Of a stretch of 59,000 nt of DNA, positions 53,300 through 59,000 are shown piece by piece. The number at the start of each line of letters is the position of its first letter. Position 1 is the stretch's first letter. The notes beneath the pieces are model-generated. The model saw only the letters and a program-made list of their open reading frames with translations. It did not search any database and had not been told where the DNA came from. Position numbers and translations under genes: made by a program. This stretch comes from JACKFB01 sp041389525. GTDB lineage: Bacteria; Myxococcota_A; UBA9042; PHBI01; JACKFB01. The stretch is from contig JAWKRR010000049.1 in assembly GCA_041389525.1 (NCBI GenBank), forward strand, positions 1 to 59,000, in the 5' to 3' direction.

Positions 53300-55771
53300 T
53301 CAGCCGATGCCAGGGGGCGTGCTTCCGCCGGAGCCTGGGCCAGTGGGGGTGGTGCCCTCCGCGGATCCGCCCGCGGGTGAGGGGCTGGGCGGGGTCACGG
53401 GGACCGGCGGGCGCGGGAGCGGGCCCGAATCCGCGGCGGCCTCGAGCTGCGAGAAGAAGACCGCCGGGTCCTTCCCGTTCACCGCTGGCGGCAGGGTGCC
53501 CGCCGAGTATTTCTGCGTGTAGATCTCGGCGAACATCTCGGGCGAGCTGGCGAGGCTGTACCAGCCGCATCGCTCCCGCAGCGCGTTGTAGGCCGCCGTA
53601 GAGTAGGTGGTGAATCCGGAGGGGTTGGCGCGCGAGGAGTAGTGGTGAACCACTGCGCCCGCGGGGGTGTGCGAGGGGAACATGTAGCCAGTGTCCTGCA
53701 CCGCGCTGAGGTTTCTGCCGGCGCTCAGGTAGACACCCCTGAAGTAGGTCACCAGCTGCTCGGCCCCCCACTCGGCCAAGACGACGGCGAGCTTCTGAGG
53801 GACCGTGCCGGGAATCAGCGTGATCGCGTTGCCCGCCGGCTCGGCCTGGCCCGTGATCATGCCCATGATCCAGTCCCGCACCGACACCGCAGAGGTCACG
53901 ACCCCGGCCGCGCCCCCCGTCGAGGTCCAGTCGACGGTCTTCGTGCCGCTCGCCGACCACATGGCGGCCTGGAAGGCCCCGGCGCTGCTCGCCGCCCAAC
54001 CGCCATAGGTCTTGGCCCAGTCGTCGCCCGACTCGGCCATCCCAGCGAAGGTGTGGTTGCCGACCGCGTGCCCGACCTCGTGGCGCGCGTGGTTGAGGAA
54101 GACCGTGAGGTTCGGCGCGCCCGCCTCCGAGGAGCCTCCCACCGCGGTGCCGGTGCCTTCCCAGGTCCTGCCGACGGCGCTGTCGTTGGTCAGCGCGCCG
54201 CCAGCGCTGCCTCCGCCCGCCGCGGTCGCGATGATGACGATGGCGTTGCTGTGGCTCAGGTAATACGAGGTCCCCAGCGCCTCGGGGGCGCCCGCAAACG
54301 CGGTCCAGTCGTTCGGGCTGGGGTTGAGACGGCGCCAGTACTGCCGCCGCGTGCCCGAGAACGCGATGTTCGACATGTTCACGTGCCCGCGTGGCAGCGT
54401 CCGCACGCCGACCAAGAAGCGCTGGATGGCGTTGTCGTCGGGGGTGACGGGCTCGTAGATCCAGCGCGCCTCGAACGTGCTGCCAGCGTTCGGAGCCGGC
54501 GTGGCTGCGGGCCACCACGCGTCCTTGTCGCCCGGGGCGAGGATGCGGGCGGTGAAGAGCGCCGTCCACGTGGCGCGGGCGCAGGCGGCGCTGCGGGCGG
54601 GCGTCGTGCCGTCGCCGTAGGCCTGCCAGATCGCCAGGAACAGGTTGTTGCCGACGGGTTGCCCGAGCATGCCCAGCAGCGCCAGGTACTGCGCGTCGGA
54701 GATGTCCGAGGCCCAGTCGTTGCCGCTGTCGCTGGTGAGGGTCCCGAGTAGCTGTGGCGCCTTCGACTGGGCGACCGCCTCACGGACCGCGAGCCGGCGC
54801 CGCTCCGGGCTGCCACGGGTCAGCAGCCACATGGTGCCGCCATTGAAGGTCGACGCCGCGGCGACGATGCACGGCTCTGCCCACAGCGCGGCCTGCGCGC
54901 CGGTGCCCAGGGCGACCAGCGCCTCCGCCTTGTTCGCGGTCTGTAGCTGCCGCGCCACAGTGCCCGCCTCGGCCGGGGTGGTCACCAAGGTCATCAGCTG
55001 TGCCGCGTCCCCGTTCTTCACAGCCTCGGCGATCTGCTCGTCGCGCGACGGCCCGGGGGTGGCTCCCGTGCCCGCGCCGGGCGACCCACCCGCACCCGGT
55101 GTGGCACCGCCGCCCGCTGGAGGCGTCGCCCCGCCGCCCGCTGGAGGCGTCGCCCCGCCGCCCGCTGGAGGTGTCCCCCCGCCGCCGCCGGGCAGCTCTT
55201 CGCGGTGAATTCCCGCCGATGGCGCCTCGCGAACCGAGACTTTCTCCCCGCGCGCCGCCGCGGGCGCCACGCTGTCGGCCTCGCGCTCGGCGGACGAGCC
55301 GGGATCGCTCACCGTCGACTTCTTCTGCACGCCGCCGCCGCCGCCCGCCTGGCGGTTCTGAACGACGTGAGCGACCTCGTGGGCGACCAGCTCCTTGCCC
55401 GGCTGCGCGTCCGCGAAGGCCACGCTGCTGCCGTCGGTGGCGGCGCGCGCGCCCATGGCGCTCATCTCGTCGGACTTCCCCGTGTGGGCTCGCACGCCGC
55501 CGAGGTCCACCCCGAAGGCGCCCTCCATCGCGCCGCGGTGCGGAAGCTCGCCGCCGCCGCCGGACGTCGCGTCGCCGTAGCTCCTGCCCGCGTCGCCGCC
55601 ACCCTCACCGCTGGCTTTTCGGTGAATGACCGCTTGGTTTCCGCCCGCGTCCTGCGCCCGCGCGCCCTGCGCCTCCGCCGGGCTGGCCGGGAGGCTGGCG
55701 GCAGCGGCAGGCGCGTCCGCGGCATCGTTCTTGGGCCGTTCTTCGTGAGCATCTGAACGTGCGACGTCCAC
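53300..55771 (-). CDS. DUF4157 protein with a second HExxH metallopeptidase-like domain
   Basis: The 823-aa product has a DUF4157 domain at about residues 65-180, with LPHRGAMEGAFGVDLGGVRAHTG and the zinc motif H131EVAH, followed by SAEREADSVA. A Gly/Pro/Thr repeat linker follows (about 195-240), then a large C-terminal region with a second zinc-type motif, H564EVGHAVGNH, and a possible third ligand in EMFAEIY (E749). The end is Pro/Gly-rich. There is no signal peptide. DUF4157 is typical of effectors and core proteins of eCIS. GGAGG about 5 nt before the GTG at 55771 supports the start. It is divergent from the AAA ATPase across 239 bp. Confidence 0.85.
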   Translation of the reverse strand: MDVARSDAHEERPKNDAADAPAAAASLPASPAEAQGARAQDAGGNQAVIHRKASGEGGGDAGRSYGDATSGGGGELPHRGAMEGAFGVDLGGVRAHTGKSDEMSAMGARAATDGSSVAFADAQPGKELVAHEVAHVVQNRQAGGGGGVQKKSTVSDPGSSAEREADSVAPAAARGEKVSVREAPSAGIHREELPGGGGGTPPAGGGATPPAGGGATPPAGGGATPGAGGSPGAGTGATPGPSRDEQIAEAVKNGDAAQLMTLVTTPAEAGTVARQLQTANKAEALVALGTGAQAALWAEPCIVAAASTFNGGTMWLLTRGSPERRRLAVREAVAQSKAPQLLGTLTSDSGNDWASDISDAQYLALLGMLGQPVGNNLFLAIWQAYGDGTTPARSAACARATWTALFTARILAPGDKDAWWPAATPAPNAGSTFEARWIYEPVTPDDNAIQRFLVGVRTLPRGHVNMSNIAFSGTRRQYWRRLNPSPNDWTAFAGAPEALGTSYYLSHSNAIVIIATAAGGGSAGGALTNDSAVGRTWEGTGTAVGGSSEAGAPNLTVFLNHARHEVGHAVGNHTFAGMAESGDDWAKTYGGWAASSAGAFQAAMWSASGTKTVDWTSTGGAAGVVTSAVSVRDWIMGMITGQAEPAGNAITLIPGTVPQKLAVVLAEWGAEQLVTYFRGVYLSAGRNLSAVQDTGYMFPSHTPAGAVVHHYSSRANPSGFTTYSTAAYNALRERCGWYSLASSPEMFAEIYTQKYSAGTLPPAVNGKDPAVFFSQLEAAADSGPLPRPPVPVTPPSPSPAGGSAEGTTPTGPGSGGSTPPGIG
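55088..55189 (-). repeat. 24-bp tandem repeat in the DUF4157 gene
   Basis: Just over three nearly identical copies of a 24-bp unit encode the linker PPAGGGAT. The unit keeps the reading frame, and copy number could vary between strains. Confidence 0.75.
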
Positions 55772-56010
55772 CTCAGCCTCCTCAAGCGGATGCTCGCGAG
55801 CGGGGCGCGAACCTCCGGGTCCCAGGTCCCATGTGCCGCGCCCCGCTGCGCGCGCGCTTCAGCCATCGCCAGCCAGTAAACACCCGGAAATATACGCTTG
55901 CTGACAACCGAAGTCACGCCCGCGCGCGAGCCGTGGCGCCCTTCGTGCAGTTGCCCGCCGCGGCGTCCCTCTGCGACGATGGGAGCATCCCGGCCCCGAG
56001 GCATCCGCCG
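55772..56010. promoter_or_regulatory. Divergent intergenic region of the DUF4157 and AAA genes
   Basis: The 239-bp gap must contain two promoters. An AT-richer stretch (about 55875-55915, with GGAAATATACG and TTGCTGACAACC) is the likely location, but no hexamer pair with correct spacing was found on either strand. Confidence 0.3.
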
Positions 56011-58248
56011 ATGAACGCCGACGAATCGCCCGCCCTCAGCCACCTCCGCGCCGAGCTGGACTGGCTGTGGGCGCTCCTGCTTGGCCACAAGCGTCGGCTC
56101 GAGATCGCGGGCATTCTCCCGCCCGACGACGGCTCCCTGAGCGGCACGGCCATCCTCCCCAGCGAGGTCGCCGCGCGCATTCGGGTGCGCGCGCTGCGTG
56201 AGGCCGGTGGCTCACTCGCCGAATCCGACGCCGAGGCGTTGGCGCATTGCGATGCAGCGCGCCGCGCGATCCTCGCCGCGGAGCAGCCCCGAGAGTGGCT
56301 CCCGCTGCAGAGGCTGCGCGTCGCCTTCGAACTCAGCGATCTCGAGCATCTCGCGCTCTTGCTCGCGTTGGCCCCTGCCTTCGAGCCGGGCATCAGCCGG
56401 CTCTACGGGTACCTGCAGAATCATTTTGCGATGCAATACCCGACCGTCGCGCTGCTGACCGACGCCCTGATGCACAGCGGCGACGCCGTCTCGACCCACG
56501 GCATCTTGGCCGAAGACAGCGCGCTCGTGCGCCACCGGCTGGTGATCGCGGAGCCCCCGTCCCCTCGCGTTCCCCCGGCCCAGCGCGCCTTTCACGCCGA
56601 TCCCCGCGTCGTCCGGCTCGTCGGCGGCGCCCGCGATCTCGACCCACAGCTCGCCTCCGCATGCGCGTTCGACGCGCGCGTTCACGCCTCCGAGCGGACG
56701 ATGGTCACCAGCGCCGGCCTCGCCGAGACGTGGGAGTCGCTGCGGCTCGTCGTCGACCGGCCCGGCGACATCCCAAGCCACGACGCCTCACACGTCCCCG
56801 CGCTGGTCCTCATCGGCGCCCTCGGCTCCGGCCGCCGCCGCCTGCTCCGCGACGTGGCCCGCGCCCTGGGCATGGATGTCCTGATCGTGGACCTACCCGC
56901 CCTGGTCGCCGACGTCGGGCCGCTCTCGCTCTCCCTGCCGTTGGTGCTCCGAGAAGCCAGCATTCACCGCGCGATCACCGTGTTCGTCGGCTGGGAGGTG
57001 CTGCACTGGGCCGCCGCGGCCAGCGGCGAGACGGGGCCCCGCGGCTCCGGCGCCCGCCACCGCCTCGCCGAGACCCTCGCGCACGCCCTGCGTCAGCACA
57101 GAAGCCCCATCGCGATGCTGCTGGACGGCCCCAGCGTCGCCCCGCCGAACCTCCGCCGCCCCACTCAGACCTTCGAGATCCCGCTCCCCGACCAGGCCGC
57201 CTCGGCCAAGCTCTGGCGTCGCTTCCTCCCGCCGCGGCTCGCCGACGAGACCGCCTCGCCCGAGCTGCTCGCCCAGCGCTTTCGCGTCACGCCCGGCCAG
57301 ATGGAGACCGCGGTCGCCGAAGTCCTGGAGACCGCGCGCTTGAAGGGCGGCGACGCGGTCGAACTGGTCTCGGGCCGCGCGCTGGCACGCGCGATCCGCG
57401 AGCAGACCCAGCACCGCCTCGGGGACACCGCCCGCCTCGTCCGCACGGGCCTCGGCTGGGAGCACCTCATCGTGTCCCGCCCGGTCGCGATTCAGCTACA
57501 GGAGGTGGTCGACCGCGCCCGCCAGCGCCGGCACGTGCTTGAAGACTGGGGCCTCGGCGAGCGCTTCGGCAACGAGCTGGGCCTCTCCGTCCTCTTCGAC
57601 GGCCCCCCGGGCACCGGCAAGACGATGGCGGCCCAGGTGATCGCCCGAGATCTGCAGCTGGACCTCTATCAGATCGACCTGAGCCGCATCGTCAGCAAGT
57701 GGGTCGGCGAGACCGAGAAGAACCTCAGCACGGTGTTCGACGAGGCCGAGCGCTCCCACGCGGTGCTGCTCTTCGACGAGGCCGACAGCCTCTTCGCCAA
57801 GCGCACCCAGGTGCAGAGCGCCAACGACCGCTACGCCAACCTCGAGGTGAACTACCTGCTGCAGCGCATCGAGAACTTCAGCGGCATCGCGATCCTGACC
57901 ACGAACTTCCCCGACGCCATCGACGAGGCCTTCGCGCGACGCATCGGCCTGCGGATCACCTTTGAGTCGCCGGCCCCGCCAGAGCGGCTGCGCCTGTGGA
58001 AGACGATGCTGGACCTGCCGACGGTGCCGAAGGGGCCCATGGATTGGGACGCCCTGGCCTGGGAATACGAGCTCAGCGGCGGCATGATACGCAACGTGGT
58101 GCTTCGCGCGGCCTTCACTGCGTCTGCCCGCGGGACGCCGGTCGATATGGCGCTGGTCGAGCAGTCAGCGCGCGTGGAGATGCGCAAGCACGGGATGATC
58201 GTGCGCGGCGACATCTACGAATCCGACGGTGAGACCGAGGAGGACTGA
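56011..58248 (+). CDS. AAA+ ATPase, Afp15/PVC15-like (eCIS-associated)
   Basis: The 745-aa product has an N-terminal helical region (about 1-250) and an inactive-looking AAA-like segment in the middle (about 270-400). A C-terminal classical AAA domain has Walker A GPPGTGKT (531-538), Walker B LLFDEAD (E590), sensor 1 ILTTNFPDAIDEAF and the Arg-finger region FARRIGLRITF. The stretch LEDWGLGERFGNELGLSVLFDGPPGTGKTMAAQVIA-type order and SKWVGETEKNL match ATPases found in eCIS loci such as Afp15. A role in assembly or cargo loading is inferred. The ATG at 56011 was chosen by domain start; the next gene follows 3 bp after its stop. Confidence 0.85.
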   Translation: MNADESPALSHLRAELDWLWALLLGHKRRLEIAGILPPDDGSLSGTAILPSEVAARIRVRALREAGGSLAESDAEALAHCDAARRAILAAEQPREWLPLQRLRVAFELSDLEHLALLLALAPAFEPGISRLYGYLQNHFAMQYPTVALLTDALMHSGDAVSTHGILAEDSALVRHRLVIAEPPSPRVPPAQRAFHADPRVVRLVGGARDLDPQLASACAFDARVHASERTMVTSAGLAETWESLRLVVDRPGDIPSHDASHVPALVLIGALGSGRRRLLRDVARALGMDVLIVDLPALVADVGPLSLSLPLVLREASIHRAITVFVGWEVLHWAAAASGETGPRGSGARHRLAETLAHALRQHRSPIAMLLDGPSVAPPNLRRPTQTFEIPLPDQAASAKLWRRFLPPRLADETASPELLAQRFRVTPGQMETAVAEVLETARLKGGDAVELVSGRALARAIREQTQHRLGDTARLVRTGLGWEHLIVSRPVAIQLQEVVDRARQRRHVLEDWGLGERFGNELGLSVLFDGPPGTGKTMAAQVIARDLQLDLYQIDLSRIVSKWVGETEKNLSTVFDEAERSHAVLLFDEADSLFAKRTQVQSANDRYANLEVNYLLQRIENFSGIAILTTNFPDAIDEAFARRIGLRITFESPAPPERLRLWKTMLDLPTVPKGPMDWDALAWEYELSGGMIRNVVLRAAFTASARGTPVDMALVEQSARVEMRKHGMIVRGDIYESDGETEED

Positions 58249-58251
58249 GCA

Positions 58252-59000
58252 GTGGCCCGTCGCAAAGACCCAGCCCGCGTCTCGCCGACGGCCCACTACA
58301 CCGGCTTCGTCTGGTATCGGCACGGGATGTCGAACGCGGCGTTGGCCAGTCGGCGCGGGCGGATCTTTCACGCCGCGCTGTGGGCGCCGGAGACGCTGTC
58401 GCGGCGGCTGCTGGGCGGGCCCTCGCTGGAGGCGCTGCTGCTGCGTCGTCACCGGGTCATCGACCACCTGCTGACGCGGGCCATCGAGTCGGGCGAGGTC
58501 GGCCAGGTCCTCGAGATCGCGGCGGGCCTGTCGCCGCGCGGGCTGCGGCTGCTCGAGCGCTACGGGCCGCTGGGGCTGCGCTACATCGAGGCCGACCTGC
58601 CGGCGATGGCCGCGCGCAAGCACCAGACGCTCGCGGAGGCGGGCCTGCTGACCGAGGGGCACCGCGTGGTCGCCATCGACGCCCTGTGCGAGAGCGGGCC
58701 GACCTGCCTCGACGCCATCGCCGCCGCCCACCTGGACCCGACGGTGGGCACGGCGATCGTCACCGAGGGCCTGCTCAACTATTTCGACGGTCCCACGCGC
58801 TTGTCGTTGTGGACGCGCCTGGCCGCCTGGCTCGGCGCGCAACCGGGCGGCGGCGTCTACCTCGCCGACCTCTCCCTCGGCCACGAGACCCTGACCCACC
58901 CGGTCACCAAGGTCTTCGCCCACCTGCTGGACCGGTTCGCGAGCGGCGTCTACCTCGACCTGGAAGATGTGGACGCCGCGGCGGACGCCCTGAAGGCGGC
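58252..59000 (+). CDS. SAM-dependent methyltransferase, LCMT-like (3' truncated by window)
   Basis: A GTG at 58252 with GGAGGA about 8 nt upstream opens a frame that runs to the window end (249 codons visible). It shows HYTGFVWYRHGMSN near the N-terminus, the SAM-site segment VLEIAAGLSPRGLRLLER, then YIEADLP and VTEGLLNYF. These are the order and spacing of leucine-carboxyl-methyltransferase/PPM-like enzymes. It starts 3 bp after the AAA ATPase stop, so the two are cotranscribed. The substrate is unknown. Confidence 0.85.
   Translation, partial: MARRKDPARVSPTAHYTGFVWYRHGMSNAALASRRGRIFHAALWAPETLSRRLLGGPSLEALLLRRHRVIDHLLTRAIESGEVGQVLEIAAGLSPRGLRLLERYGPLGLRYIEADLPAMAARKHQTLAEAGLLTEGHRVVAIDALCESGPTCLDAIAAAHLDPTVGTAIVTEGLLNYFDGPTRLSLWTRLAAWLGAQPGGGVYLADLSLGHETLTHPVTKVFAHLLDRFASGVYLDLEDVDAAADALKA

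Noticed and set aside
55088..55189. Possible CRISPR-like array because of regularly spaced repeats
   Set aside because: The units are contiguous 24-bp in-frame codon repeats without spacers, and there are no cas genes.

Overview
The window is 59 kb of very GC-rich bacterial DNA. It has short intergenic gaps, many GTG/TTG starts and long antisense shadow frames. The gene content points to Myxococcota (myxobacteria or Bradymonadota-like relatives): several lipoproteins with Asp/Ala-rich linkers after the lipobox, Cys-rich and lamin-tail repeat lipoproteins, a Ser/Thr kinase operon, an NtrC-type two-component operon, FHA-like proteins and a DUF4157 protein. This placement is inferred from gene style and is not backed by a marker gene.

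Left part (1-15 kb). The window opens inside a type III restriction Res-like helicase whose C-terminal nuclease signature looks degenerate. A membrane-anchored unknown, a hotdog thioesterase and a 1101-aa lipoprotein with four lamin-tail domains follow. Next come a 58-aa DUF1328 membrane protein and a bacterioferritin-like protein. A minus-strand operon encodes an NtrC-family activator, a stand-alone receiver and a HAMP histidine kinase. It is preceded by a good sigma-54 promoter and a palindrome placed like an enhancer. A YceI lipoprotein, an SDR/epimerase, a secreted VWA protein and a pirin lacking the usual metal ligands complete this part.

Centre (15-30 kb). A minus-strand operon carries a transglutaminase-like lipoprotein, release factor 3 (prfC) and a small unknown. 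It is followed by alpha-glucan phosphorylase, then by an operon of a Ser/Thr kinase, a roadblock-like protein and a HAMP membrane protein. Beyond these lie a Cys-rich putative metal-binding protein, a lipoprotein with two tandem thermonuclease-like domains, a Cys-rich lipoprotein and two identical tandem initiator tRNA-Met genes.

Right-centre (30-51 kb). A 2-oxoglutarate/Fe(II) dioxygenase and a processive-type glycosyltransferase are paired. Opposite them, an FhaA-like protein is followed after 3 bp by a 1540-aa fusion of a SEDS (RodA/FtsW) glycosyltransferase with a class B penicillin-binding transpeptidase. Then come a CrtI-like oxidoreductase, a VWA/FHA-like membrane protein, an acyl/malonyl-CoA synthetase, a methyltransferase and a PvdQ-like amidohydrolase lipoprotein. 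A coupled operon encodes a TVP38 membrane protein, a mercuric-reductase-like flavoprotein and a fused two-domain transferase. Two copies of a hairpin repeat lie at 15.2 and 38.75 kb.

Right edge (51.7-59 kb). A DUF4157 protein with a second HExxH site, a CpXC-domain protein and a Gly/Pro-rich protein face a divergent AAA+ ATPase resembling Afp15/PVC15 and a truncated methyltransferase. This looks like the border of an extracellular contractile injection system (eCIS) or a related effector locus. No sheath, tube or baseplate gene lies inside the window.
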